The translations under genes and the position numbers were made by a program. The notes below the pieces were generated by a model. That model was not told the origin of the DNA, searched no databases, and worked only from the letters and a program-made list of their open reading frames with translations. A DNA stretch of 64,000 nucleotides, taken from positions 124,001 through 188,000 of the forward strand of contig JAUIGN010000005.1 in assembly GCA_030430075.1 (NCBI GenBank). The letters run 5' to 3'. This document shows positions 37,502 to 46,131 of this stretch, piece after piece; position 1 is the stretch's first letter, and each line of letters opens with the position of its first letter. This stretch comes from a bacterium (GTDB lineage Bacteria > Planctomycetota > Planctomycetia > Pirellulales > Pirellulaceae).

Positions 37502-38179
37502 ATGCAGTTTTTTCGCCTCTACCAATATGTCGTCCCGACGATCCTGTTTCCGATCTGCTACTGGCTATGGCTGATTCGCTATCAGCATGACCACCGCACG
37601 ACCATCCTGGTACTGTCGATTCCCATTCTCTTCAGCTACATCGTTCCCGGGCTGGGGACGAACTGGCTGAAGATCTGGGAGTTCCATACGCGCTGGCGGT
37701 TGGGCCGATTTCGCCCGCAGCACGGATTCCTGTTCGGCACCGCGACCAGCTTGTTCGGCCTCTTCTGCCTGGGGTTTCCGCCCCGGGACTTCGGCCTGCT
37801 GGAGCTGGTTCGATCCGGCTTCATCATGGGATCCGTCCTGGCGTTCTGGAACTGGCTATACGACGTGCACGCGATACGGGTCGGCTTCCTGGCCGTCTAC
37901 AATCGGGCGTTCGCAGAGAACCGTGGACCGGCGGCGGTTGCCACCGAGTACTGTCCGGTGTTTTTTGGGACGTTCGGCTTCTGCTATGGCGTGCAGATAC
38001 GAGTCTGCGAATATTACCTGGTTGAACTGGGACGCGTTGACCTCTTTTGGAGCCTGCTGTTCGGCTGCCAGGCGATCGTTCTCACGGGACCCGTCATCGC
38101 CTACATCCTGGTCTCTTATCTGACGACCGGCGAGTCGGGGTTGCGTTCCTATCGAGAGGAATCGTCCGCGGAGGCCTGA
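37502..38179 (+). CDS. Polytopic membrane protein of unknown function
   Basis: 225 aa from the ATG at 37502, preceded by AGGA with 7-nt spacing; an in-frame ATG at 37418 would add a non-hydrophobic leader. About six hydrophobic segments: YVVPTILFPICYWLWLI, TILVLSIPILFSYIVPGLG, GFLFGTATSLFGLFCLG, LVRSGFIMGSVLAFWNWLY, FFGTFGFCYGVQIRVC and GCQAIVLTGPVIAYILVSYL. Conserved-looking polar sites include EFHTRWRLGRFRPQHG (residues about 62-77) and NWLYDVHAIRVG. I do not recognise the family. It lies 80 bp after the desaturase gene, on the same strand, and 430 bp before the radical SAM genes, so it may serve as a membrane partner or transporter in the same pathway (inference). Confidence 0.7.
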   Translation: MQFFRLYQYVVPTILFPICYWLWLIRYQHDHRTTILVLSIPILFSYIVPGLGTNWLKIWEFHTRWRLGRFRPQHGFLFGTATSLFGLFCLGFPPRDFGLLELVRSGFIMGSVLAFWNWLYDVHAIRVGFLAVYNRAFAENRGPAAVATEYCPVFFGTFGFCYGVQIRVCEYYLVELGRVDLFWSLLFGCQAIVLTGPVIAYILVSYLTTGESGLRSYREESSAEA

Positions 38180-38610
38180 GATCCCTGATTGGCCGCTGCC
38201 CCGCTGACTGGCAGTCCGGCGCGCAGCGAGCGGGCGGTACGGATCGTGTTCGTCCCCTGGGATTCCGTCTGCTCAGCCAGTGATTGGTTTTACGTTGACT
38301 CCTCGTTGACGAGGCAAGTGCTCACGAGGCGCGCCGCGTGCGCGGTCGGGTGCCGCATGCGCGTCAGAAGACCTACCGGATGAATCTCGGAATGCCTGTC
38401 GCTGGGATCGGCGCGACGTTGTCGACAACTCGTCGTGGCAAGTCGCCAGGGCGGGTTGCCCGGCTACCCGTTGTCATGCACAGCCTGAAGTACAGAATCG
38501 TAATCGCTCGACGGGCGTACTTTATCTGCGGCCGCCGACCGGCGACGGTGAGCGACCTGTTATGATAACCTGACCGTGGTGGGACGTTCGCTGCTGGAAG
38601 ACGGTATCGC
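38180..38610. other. Intergenic before the radical SAM operon
   Basis: About 430 bases. It contains an inverted repeat CCTCGT-TG-ACGAGG at 38301-38314 and a TATGAT-like hexamer in CTGTTATGATAACC near 38558-38571. No matching -35 was found. The region probably carries the promoter of the overlapping gene set starting at 38611. No gene seen. Confidence 0.45.
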
Positions 38611-39987
38611 ATGAAGATTACATTCATTCGTCCGAACCTGTTCGAGGCTCGCTCGACCGACGCAATGCAGCCGCTCTGTTTTGCAATCCTCAAGGGCCTC
38701 ACGCCGGCGGATGTCGAGACCTCGTTTTATGACGAGCGGTTGGAAGCGATTCCGCTGGACGAACCGACCGACCTGGTGGCGATGACCGTCGAGACGTATA
38801 CGGCTCGGCGCTCCTATCAGTTGGCCCTGCAATACCGCCGCCGCGGCATCCCGGTCGTGATGGGCGGCTACCATCCCACCTTCCTCCCGGATGAAGCGGG
38901 ACAGTTCGCCGATGCGGTGGTGATCGGCGACGCCGAAGGGCTCTGGCCGACGATCGTTGACGATGCGCGGAGCGGCCGACTGCGGTCCCGTTATTCGCAG
39001 CCGGACTTCCCGCCGCTGAGCGGTCGCCAATCGGATCGTTCGATCTTTCACGGCAAGCGGTATGCCCCGGTGTCGTTGGTCCAGTACGGTCGCGGGTGTC
39101 GCTACAACTGCAATTTCTGCTCGATTCGAGCCTTCTACGGCGCGAATTTGCGGCAGCGGCCGGTCGCCGACGTGGTGGCAGAAATCCGGCGGCTGCGGAG
39201 TCGATTCGTCTTTCTGGTGGATGACAATATCTTTGTCGACAAGGCGCAGGCGATCGAGCTTTTCGAGGCACTGATTCCGCTCGGAATTCACTGGTCCTGC
39301 CAGGTCTCCATCGATATCGCCCGCGACCGGGAGCTCGTCCGGTTGATGAAACGCAGCGGGTGCATCAACGCGCTGGTCGGCTTCGAGTCGCTCAATCCGG
39401 AAAGCCTCGTCCAGATGCGCAAGTCCTGGAATCTGAAGTACGGCGACTACGAGGATTCGCTGTGCGTCTTCCAGGAAGCGGGCATCATGATCTACGGCAC
39501 ATTCGTTTTCGGCTATGATCATGACACAACGGAATCGTTTGACCAGGCCGTCGACTTCGCGATTCGGCATAAGTTCTATCTGGCCAACTTCAATCCGCTG
39601 ACGCCCACCCCGGGGGCCGACCTCTACACGGAGCTTGAACGGGAATCGCGTCTGATTTACGAGCGTTGGTGGTTGGATCCCGACTTCCGCTATGGCCACG
39701 CAACGTTTCACCCACGGGGCATGACGGCCGAGGAGTTGACTGCCGGATGCCTGCAGGCGCGGTTGCGATTCAACACGGTTCGTTCGCTGTGGCGGCGGGC
39801 ATGGGCACCTCGCACGAATCTTCGTTCGCCGTATCGGGCAGGCATCTATCTGCTCTCGAATTTGATTTCCAAGCGGGAGATCCTCAGAAAGCAGGATCGC
39901 CAGCTTGGATCGTCCGACGAATTGCCGCCTGTCAGGGAAGAGACGCGGCCGACCATGCCACTCAACCAGCCGGGGCGAACCGCGTGA
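38611..39987 (+). CDS. B12-binding-like radical SAM protein, copy 1
   Basis: 458 aa. Residues 1-140 form a Rossmann-like B12-binding-type domain (KITFIRPN, TDLVAMTVET, VVMGGYHPTFLPDE, DAVVIGDAEG). The DxHxxG cobalamin-ligand position reads D41-E-R-L-E, with no His. The radical SAM core starts at C163-x3-C167-x2-C170 (GCRYNCNFC), which binds the [4Fe-4S] cluster that cleaves SAM; VFLVDDN, ALVGFES and YGTFVFGYDHDT follow. A C-terminal extension carries WWLDPDFRYGHATF and PRGMTAEEL. Family knowledge: class B radical SAM enzymes methylate or couple unactivated carbons (hopanoid methylases, GDGT ring synthases). Its stop overlaps the next start (GTGA), so translation is coupled. Substrate unknown. 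Confidence 0.88.
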   Translation: MKITFIRPNLFEARSTDAMQPLCFAILKGLTPADVETSFYDERLEAIPLDEPTDLVAMTVETYTARRSYQLALQYRRRGIPVVMGGYHPTFLPDEAGQFADAVVIGDAEGLWPTIVDDARSGRLRSRYSQPDFPPLSGRQSDRSIFHGKRYAPVSLVQYGRGCRYNCNFCSIRAFYGANLRQRPVADVVAEIRRLRSRFVFLVDDNIFVDKAQAIELFEALIPLGIHWSCQVSIDIARDRELVRLMKRSGCINALVGFESLNPESLVQMRKSWNLKYGDYEDSLCVFQEAGIMIYGTFVFGYDHDTTESFDQAVDFAIRHKFYLANFNPLTPTPGADLYTELERESRLIYERWWLDPDFRYGHATFHPRGMTAEELTAGCLQARLRFNTVRSLWRRAWAPRTNLRSPYRAGIYLLSNLISKREILRKQDRQLGSSDELPPVREETRPTMPLNQPGRTA

Positions 39988-41393
39988 AGATCACGTTCAT
40001 CATGCCGAATATCGGTCGCCAGGATCACAGCCTGTACGTCGACGAAGCCCGCATGGAGCCGTTGAGCCTGGGGGTGTTGGCCGGGCTGACGCCGCCCGAT
40101 GTCGAGTGCGTGTTGTTCGATGACCGGGTGGAAGAGATTCCTTACGACGAACCGACCGACCTGGTGGCGATCAGCATCGAGATCTATGCCGCTCGGCGAT
40201 CCTACGAGATTGCCGCCGAGTTTCGCCGGCGGGGCGTGCCGGTCATCCTGGGCGGCGCGCATCCGACGTTGCTCCCCGAGGAATGCGTGCCCCATTGTGA
40301 TTCCGTATTCGTGGGGGACGGCGAGTTCCGTTGGGCCGAAGCGGTCGAGGACGCTCGGCGTGGCCGACTCAAGCCGCGCTACGACGCCCGCGTCGGTGCC
40401 GCGCAACCGGGCGGCGCGTTGCCGCGGCGCGATCTCTTTCAAGGCAAAGGGTACCTGCCGATCTCGTTGATGCAGTTCAGCCGGGGATGCCGCTTCGCCT
40501 GCGAATTCTGCGCGGTCAGCGCATACTTCCAGAGGAAGCACTATATCCGCCCCACCGAGGAAGCGCTGGCGGAGATCGAGAGCCAGCAGCGCAAATACAT
40601 TTTCTTTGTCGACGATAACTTTCTGTCCGATCAGGCGTCCGCCAAGGAGTTTCTCCGCGAACTGATTCCGCTCAAGATCCGTTGGGTCTCGCAAGCCTCG
40701 CTGGACATGACCAACGATCTGGAGTTGATGGGCTTGCTGGCCGAGAGCGGCTGCCTGGGGAACGTGGTCGGCTTCGAGTCGATCGATCCGCAGAGCGTCA
40801 AGCTGATGAAGAAGGCGCCGAACTTAATGGCTGCCGGCAACTGGGACCGGTACCAGTCCCAGGTCGAAGTGCTCCGCGACCACCACATGCAGACCTGGGC
40901 CACGTTCACGCTGGGGCACGACTTTGACACGCTGGAGTCGATACGCGAGACGCACGAATTCGCGATGCGGAACAAGTTCTGTTTTGCGGCCTATAACATC
41001 CTCATGCCCTACCCCGGCACGCCGCTGTACGATCGCTTACAGCGGGAAGGACGTCTGCTGTGGGACGGCAAGTGGTGGCTGCATCCCGACTATCGGTTCA
41101 ACCAGGCGGCCTTCGTGCCCCGCAACATGTCGCCCGACGAACTGACCGAAGCGATCTGGCAATGCCGCGATGCCTGGAACCGCCCTTGGTCCATCTTTCA
41201 GCGCATGTGGGACTTCAAGACGCACATGAGTTCGCCGACGCGGCTGGCGTTGTATCTGGCTTACAATCCGCTGTATGCCAAGGAGTCGTATAAAAAGCAG
41301 GGTATGTTGTTCGGACGCGAACGGGCCGTTCCGCAGGGTCGTTCGCCGTCCGCCGTGAGCGAGACCGCCAGCCACGTTGTTGAGGCCTCATGA
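39984..41393 (+). CDS. B12-binding-like radical SAM protein, copy 2
   Basis: 469 aa from GTG at 39984, which overlaps the previous stop as GTGA. This start is chosen because VKITFIMPN aligns with KITFIRPN of copy 1; earlier in-frame starts lie inside copy 1. N-terminal B12-binding-like domain: DDRVEEIPYDEPTDL (no His in the DxHxxG position) and VILGGAHPTLLPEE. Cluster motif C169-x3-C173-x2-C176 (GCRFACEFC). Then IFFVDDNFLSD, NVVGFES and ATFTLGHDFDT. The C-terminal WWLHPDYRFNQAAF and PRNMSPDEL match copies 1 and 4. The likely reaction class is as for copy 1. It overlaps copy 3 by ATGA. Confidence 0.88.
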   Translation: MKITFIMPNIGRQDHSLYVDEARMEPLSLGVLAGLTPPDVECVLFDDRVEEIPYDEPTDLVAISIEIYAARRSYEIAAEFRRRGVPVILGGAHPTLLPEECVPHCDSVFVGDGEFRWAEAVEDARRGRLKPRYDARVGAAQPGGALPRRDLFQGKGYLPISLMQFSRGCRFACEFCAVSAYFQRKHYIRPTEEALAEIESQQRKYIFFVDDNFLSDQASAKEFLRELIPLKIRWVSQASLDMTNDLELMGLLAESGCLGNVVGFESIDPQSVKLMKKAPNLMAAGNWDRYQSQVEVLRDHHMQTWATFTLGHDFDTLESIRETHEFAMRNKFCFAAYNILMPYPGTPLYDRLQREGRLLWDGKWWLHPDYRFNQAAFVPRNMSPDELTEAIWQCRDAWNRPWSIFQRMWDFKTHMSSPTRLALYLAYNPLYAKESYKKQGMLFGRERAVPQGRSPSAVSETASHVVEAS

Positions 41394-42814
41394 GCGCAAC
41401 TCGCATCAAGGTCGTGCTGATTTCTCCCAAGGGTCCGCTGTACCGGCACCGTGGCGGGATTTTTCGCCAGTCGTTGCGTTACATGCCGTTGACGCTGCCG
41501 ACCCTGGCTTCGCTGGTGCCCGCGGAACTCGCCGCCGACGTCGTGTGCATCGACGAAGGGGTGCGCGATGTCGACCTCGACTTGAAGGCCGACTTGATCG
41601 GCATGACCGTGATCACGGGGACGGCCCGGCGGGCTTATGCGTTGGCGGCCCACTTTCGCCGCCGCGGGATCACGGTCGTGCTGGGCGGACCGCACGTGAC
41701 GCTGGTTCCGGAAGACGCCCAGCCGCACGCCGACAGTATTGTGGTCGGCTACGCGGACGAGGAATGGCCGCGATTGCTTCGCGATTTTACAGCCGGCCGC
41801 CTCCAGCCGCGGTATCGGCAATCGCCTGACTTGACGTTGGCGGGGCTTCCGCCTCCCGATCTGAACGTCTTGCCGCGTTCACGATACCTGACGACGGATG
41901 TCTTCGAGGCAACTCGGGGCTGCACGCACAACTGTTCCTTCTGCGTGGTGCCTTCGGCCTGGGGGCGACGTCCCCTGCAGCGCCCCGTCGACGAGGTTGT
42001 GGCGGAAATCCGGCGGCGGCGGGCGAAGCGGGCGATTTTTGTCGACCTGAACTTGATCGCTGACAAGTGCTATGCGCGGGACCTGTTCGAAGCCTTGATT
42101 CCGCTCAACATCCACTGGTACGGCCTGGCCACCACGCTCTTGTGCCAGGACCTGCCGCTGCTGGACCTGGTCGCGCGGAGCGGATGCCGGGGACTGCTGA
42201 TGGGGCTGGAGTCGTTGTCGCGGCGTAACTTGGGAGACAATCAGAAACCGTTCAATCACCCGGACGAGTACGCGCGCGTGGTGGGGTTGCTGCACGAGCG
42301 GGGTATTTCGCTGCAAGGTTGCTTCGTCTTTGGGCTCGACGACGACACCCCCGACGTGTTTCTCGACACGGCCCGATTCGCGGTCGACGCGGGCATCGAT
42401 TTGCCGCGGTTTGCCATCGTGACGCCTTTCCCGGGGACGCCCCTGTTCCAGCGGCTGGCCGGCGAAGGGCGGATCTTGACCACCAACTGGGAGCTCTATG
42501 ACGGTCAGCATGTGGTGTTCAAGCCGGCGCGGATGAGCGTGGCTGACTTGCAGGCGGGCAACGAGCGGGCCTGGAAGTACGCGTACCGTTGGGCGGGGAT
42601 CGCCCGCCGCCTGCGGCAGTCTCCCGCCTCCTGGCCACTGGGGCTGTTGACCAACCTGGGGTACCGCCACTACGCCCGGCGGCTCCACAAGTTCTACACC
42701 TGCGACTGGCACTTCGATCAGCCGCCGCCCGCCCGCGAGGCCGCGTCGCCGCCAGGCCCCCCTGCCCTGCCTGACGCCGTTTCTATACTCGCCGCCAGCG
42801 AGCAAGACCGATGA
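41390..42814 (+). CDS. B12-binding-like radical SAM protein, copy 3 (divergent)
   Basis: 474 aa; the start ATG overlaps the previous stop (ATGA at 41390-41393). N-terminal B12-binding-like domain with VVLGGPHVTLVPED; the DxHxxG site reads DEGVRDV. Cluster motif C178-x3-C182-x2-C185 (GCTHNCSFC). It differs from copies 1, 2 and 4: no FHGKRY-type element before the core, VDLN in place of VDDN, and TNWELYDGQHVVFKPARM in place of the WWL..YR motif. The downstream pattern (GCRGLLMGLESL, QGCFVFGLDDD, TPFPGTPLFQRL) is typical of many B12-type radical SAM proteins. It probably does a different step from its neighbours. It overlaps copy 4 by ATGA. Confidence 0.88.
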   Translation: MSATRIKVVLISPKGPLYRHRGGIFRQSLRYMPLTLPTLASLVPAELAADVVCIDEGVRDVDLDLKADLIGMTVITGTARRAYALAAHFRRRGITVVLGGPHVTLVPEDAQPHADSIVVGYADEEWPRLLRDFTAGRLQPRYRQSPDLTLAGLPPPDLNVLPRSRYLTTDVFEATRGCTHNCSFCVVPSAWGRRPLQRPVDEVVAEIRRRRAKRAIFVDLNLIADKCYARDLFEALIPLNIHWYGLATTLLCQDLPLLDLVARSGCRGLLMGLESLSRRNLGDNQKPFNHPDEYARVVGLLHERGISLQGCFVFGLDDDTPDVFLDTARFAVDAGIDLPRFAIVTPFPGTPLFQRLAGEGRILTTNWELYDGQHVVFKPARMSVADLQAGNERAWKYAYRWAGIARRLRQSPASWPLGLLTNLGYRHYARRLHKFYTCDWHFDQPPPAREAASPPGPPALPDAVSILAASEQDR

Positions 42815-44247
42815 GCAAACTGTCCCGCCAAACGCCGCCATCGACGCGCAAGACGCCCTTCCGGCTGACGATTGTGCACCCCTGCGTCGGACGGTTCGCG
42901 AACATGAAACGCTACATTCGGACCTGGCGGATGGAGCCGATTCCCGCCGCCGTCCTGGCAGCGCTGGTGCCAGCCGACGTCAGCACCGCGTTCTACGATG
43001 ATCGGCTCGAACCGATCCCCTTCGACGAACCAACGGACCTGGTCGCCATCAGCGTCGAAACCTACACGGCCAAACGGGCCTATCAGATCGCCAGCGAGTA
43101 TCGGCGGCGAGGTGTCCCGGTGGTGATGGGCGGTTTCCATGCCACCCTCTGTCCGGAGGAAGTGCTGCAATACTGTGAATCGATCGTGATCGGTGAGGCC
43201 GAGTCGCTGTTTCCCACGGTGATCGACGACTACCGGCATGGCCGCGCCGAGTCCGTCTACCGCAGCGTCGAGCGGCCGTCGTTGCGGACGACGCCGGATC
43301 GTTCGATTTTTCACGGCAAGCGCTACCTGCCGCTCCGGCTTGTCGAGTTCGCTCGGGGCTGCCGCTTCAAGTGTGACTTCTGCGCCGTGCAGTCATTCTT
43401 CGATGCCACGCACCGCCAGCGGCCGATCGAGCAGGTGGTCGAGGAACTCCACCGCGTGCGACGGCGGGGACAGCTTGTCTTCTTTATCGATGACAACTTG
43501 ACCTCCAACCTGGAGCAAGCGAAGGAAATGATGCGCGCGATCATCCCGCTGAAGTTGCGGTGGATCAGCCAGTCGGCGATCAATGTCGCCTACGACGATG
43601 AAGCGCTCGACCTGATGCGACGCAGCGGCTGCCAGGGGTTGCTGGTCGGCTTCGAATCGCTCGACCCGCAAACGCTGCAACAAATGAATAAGGGATTCAA
43701 CCTGATGCACGGCGGGCCGGCCGCGGCCCTGGCCAACTTTCGACGGCACGGGTTGCGGATCTACGGCACGTTCATCTTCGGCTACGATCACGATACGTCG
43801 TCATCGTTTGAACTGGCCGAGCGATTTGCCCAGGAACAGGGTCTGGCGATTGCGGCCTTCAATCACATCACGCCCTTCCCCGGCACTCCCTTATACCGGC
43901 GGATGGAACAGGATGGGCGGCTGCTCTACGATGCCTGGTGGCTGGACGATCGGTATCGCTACAACATGATTCCGTTCCGCCCGAAGCAGATGAGTCCGCG
44001 GGAGCTGGCCGAGCGGTGTGTCAAGGCTCGACGAAATTTCTACGGCTGGCCCAGTATCGCTCGCCGCGCGATGCACCGCGTCAACTTCCGCAGCCCCTGG
44101 ATGCTGTTAAACTTCCTGGTGATCAACGCCATGCACCAATGGGACATCGAGGGCCGCAATGGGTTGCCCCTGGGAGACGCCAACTGGCACGGGGAACTGC
44201 TCAAGGCGACCCATGAGCGGAGAAGGCTGGTGCATGGGCCGGTTTAG
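42811..44247 (+). CDS. B12-binding-like radical SAM protein, copy 4
   Basis: 478 aa, start overlapping the previous stop (ATGA). About 15 extra basic residues precede the B12-binding-like domain (FRLTIVHPCVG, DDRLEPIPFDEPTDL, VVMGGFHATLCPEE). Cluster motif C184-x3-C188-x2-C191 (GCRFKCDFC); RSIFHGKRY just before it matches copy 1 exactly. Then VFFIDDN, LLVGFESLDPQTLQQM, IYGTFIFGYDHDTSSSF, TPFPGTPLYRRM, and C-terminal WWLDDRYRYNMIPF with PKQMSPREL. It is closest to copy 1, suggesting a recent duplication flanking copies 2 and 3. The substrate is unknown; a lipid-like one is inferred from the context. Confidence 0.88.
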   Translation: MSKLSRQTPPSTRKTPFRLTIVHPCVGRFANMKRYIRTWRMEPIPAAVLAALVPADVSTAFYDDRLEPIPFDEPTDLVAISVETYTAKRAYQIASEYRRRGVPVVMGGFHATLCPEEVLQYCESIVIGEAESLFPTVIDDYRHGRAESVYRSVERPSLRTTPDRSIFHGKRYLPLRLVEFARGCRFKCDFCAVQSFFDATHRQRPIEQVVEELHRVRRRGQLVFFIDDNLTSNLEQAKEMMRAIIPLKLRWISQSAINVAYDDEALDLMRRSGCQGLLVGFESLDPQTLQQMNKGFNLMHGGPAAALANFRRHGLRIYGTFIFGYDHDTSSSFELAERFAQEQGLAIAAFNHITPFPGTPLYRRMEQDGRLLYDAWWLDDRYRYNMIPFRPKQMSPRELAERCVKARRNFYGWPSIARRAMHRVNFRSPWMLLNFLVINAMHQWDIEGRNGLPLGDANWHGELLKATHERRRLVHGPV

Positions 44248-45358
44248 GTTTGAGCTCGCCACCGCGGAAGACGATGCGGAGCTGCGGTCGATCCTGGCCG
44301 CCGTGCCGATGGACGGCCCCGTCGCCGTGAGCTTGCGCCGCGAACCGAGCTTCTTCGAGGCGTCTGCCGTCGAGGGGGATCTGCACCAGGTGATCGTCTG
44401 CCGGGACGCACACCGCGGTCGGATCGCCGGATTCGGTTGCCGGAGCATTCGCCAATTGTTCGTCGCCGGCCGGCCGACCGCCGTCGGCTACCTGAGCGGT
44501 CTCCGTGCGCTGCCCGCCTACCGCAACCAGGGGCTGGTGGCGCGGGGTTATGCGTTTCTCCGTGAACTGCACGAAGACGGGCGAGCGCCGTTTTATCTCA
44601 CCACCATTGCCGACGGAAACCGGCCTGCCTTGGCAACGCTGACATCGCGCCGAGCGGGGTTGCCTGCGTACCATCCGCTGGGCACCTACCACACGCTGGT
44701 CATGGCCCCGCGGGGACGCGCGAAGTCAATGCAGCCAGCCGCGACCGCGGCCGGGGTGGCCATACGAACGGCAACCGACGACGATCTCCCCCGGGTCGAG
44801 TCGCTGCTTGCCAAGGCGGGGGCGACACGGCAATACTTCCCGTGTCTTTGCGCGGAGGATTTTGGTGCCGCTCGAGCGACGCTGCGCGGCCTGTCCCCGG
44901 CGGACCTGGTGCTGGCCGAGCGTCGGGGGCAACTGGTCGGCCTTGTCGGGGGATGGGACCAACACGCCTTCAAGCAAGCGGTCGTGGAACGCTATGCGTC
45001 ACACCTCCGCTGGAGCCGCCCGTTACTCAACGCTTGGGCCGGCATGCGCGGCCTGCCCAGGCTGCCCGCGCCGGGGACCGAACTCCGATATCTGACGGCT
45101 GCCGTGCCGGTTGTCTCGGAGCGGGACGGCGGAGTCCTGGCGGCCCTGGTGGAACGTCTGCTGTACAACGTGGCGAACGGTCCCGCCGGCTACCTGGCCA
45201 TGGGGCTGCACGAGAGCGATCCGCTGCTGCCGGCCTTGCAACCGTATCGGGCGGCGAGCTACTTGACCCACACCTATCTGGTCTGTTGGGATGAGGTCGA
45301 GCCGCGGTGGATGCCGTCCGACACGCGGCCGGCCTATCTGGAGTTGGGGTTTCTCTGA
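44234..45358 (+). CDS. GNAT-like acyltransferase, first of a tandem pair
   Basis: 374 aa from the ATG at 44234, chosen for GGAGAAGG 7 nt upstream and because family-like sequence (FRFELATAEDDAELRSIL) begins there; an in-frame ATG at 44213 is possible. Overlaps copy 4 of the radical SAM set by 14 nt. The N-terminal half shows a GNAT pattern: strand GRIAGFGCRSIRQLFVAG, then LRALPAYRNQGLVARGYAFL (acyl-CoA pyrophosphate loop Q/RxxGL), then YLTTIADGNRPALATL. The second half (from about 165, VAIRTATDDDLPRVESLLAK) looks like a second, degenerate GNAT repeat. It probably transfers an acyl group to an amine or hydroxyl; the substrate is unknown. Its stop overlaps the next ATG (TGATG). Confidence 0.75.
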   Translation: MGRFRFELATAEDDAELRSILAAVPMDGPVAVSLRREPSFFEASAVEGDLHQVIVCRDAHRGRIAGFGCRSIRQLFVAGRPTAVGYLSGLRALPAYRNQGLVARGYAFLRELHEDGRAPFYLTTIADGNRPALATLTSRRAGLPAYHPLGTYHTLVMAPRGRAKSMQPAATAAGVAIRTATDDDLPRVESLLAKAGATRQYFPCLCAEDFGAARATLRGLSPADLVLAERRGQLVGLVGGWDQHAFKQAVVERYASHLRWSRPLLNAWAGMRGLPRLPAPGTELRYLTAAVPVVSERDGGVLAALVERLLYNVANGPAGYLAMGLHESDPLLPALQPYRAASYLTHTYLVCWDEVEPRWMPSDTRPAYLELGFL

Positions 45359-46131
45359 TGCCGAATTCAGTACACGACATGCAACTGGCGGGCGACCTGG
45401 TGCCGGTCGCGGAGATCGACGACCGCCGCCGCCGGCAGATGCAGGCATTGATGGAGGCCTACTACGAGAACGTGACTGCAGATTCGTTCAACACGGACCT
45501 GGATCGCAAGGACTGGGTCATCCAGATTATCGATCGCAGGTCGGACGAAGTCGTCGGCTTCTCGACGCAGGTCGTGATCCACACGCGGGTCGCCGGTCGC
45601 GAGCTCCATGCGCTGTTCTCGGGAGACACCATCGTCGCCGACGCTCAGCGGGGGCAGCGGAAGTTGTTTCAGGTTTCGGGGTGGATGCTGCGCCGCTTAA
45701 TCGAACAGCATGGCCAGCAGGACCTGTTTTGGTTCTTGACCTCGAAGGGTTACAAGACGTACCGCTTCCTGCCGTTGTTCTTTCACGAGTTCTATCCGCG
45801 GTTGGCGACGCCGGTTCCCGCCCGGTATCAGGCAATCATCGACGCCCTCGCGGGACAGCTCGACGCGGCCCGCTACGATCCCGCTCGGGGCGTGCTGCGG
45901 GCGGAGGCGTACGGCTGCCGGTTGCGGCCCGGTGCGGCAGACTTGACGGCCGATCGGCTCCGCGATCCGGATATCGGTTTCTTCGCGGCGGCGAATCCTG
46001 GCGCGGCGGAGGGTGACGAACTGTGCTGCCTGGCTCCGTTGACGCTGGCGAATTTCACGCCGGCCGCGTTCCGCGCCATGGGGCCTGTCCCTCCGGCGCA
46101 CGTGGCGCAACGCGTGGCGAGGCTCTCGTGA
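45358..46131 (+). CDS. GNAT-like protein, second of a tandem pair
   Basis: 257 aa from the ATG at 45358, the TGATG overlap with the previous stop. GNAT-type elements: DWVIQIIDRRSDEVVGFST, LHALFSGDTIVADAQRGQRK with a following helix GWMLRRLIEQHGQQ, then LFWFLTSKGYKTYRFLPLFF. The acyl-CoA loop reads AQRGQRK in place of the usual RxxGxG/A, so CoA binding is not certain. The C-terminal 80 residues have no recognised motif. Overlap on both sides (TGATG with GH3) ties it into the operon. It could be an acyltransferase or an aminoacyl-transferase-like partner of the GH3 enzyme (inference). Confidence 0.68.
   Translation: MPNSVHDMQLAGDLVPVAEIDDRRRRQMQALMEAYYENVTADSFNTDLDRKDWVIQIIDRRSDEVVGFSTQVVIHTRVAGRELHALFSGDTIVADAQRGQRKLFQVSGWMLRRLIEQHGQQDLFWFLTSKGYKTYRFLPLFFHEFYPRLATPVPARYQAIIDALAGQLDAARYDPARGVLRAEAYGCRLRPGAADLTADRLRDPDIGFFAAANPGAAEGDELCCLAPLTLANFTPAAFRAMGPVPPAHVAQRVARLS

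Noticed and set aside
38301..38314. Inverted repeat CCTCGT-TG-ACGAGG as a terminator
   Set aside because: The loop is 2 nt, the stem is short and no T-run follows on either strand. Kept only as a note in the intergenic entry.
39666..39983. Longer N-terminus for radical SAM copy 2, starting at an in-frame ATG at 39666
   Set aside because: It would lie wholly inside copy 1 and lacks family similarity; the GTGA overlap at 39984 matches the copy 1 N-terminus.
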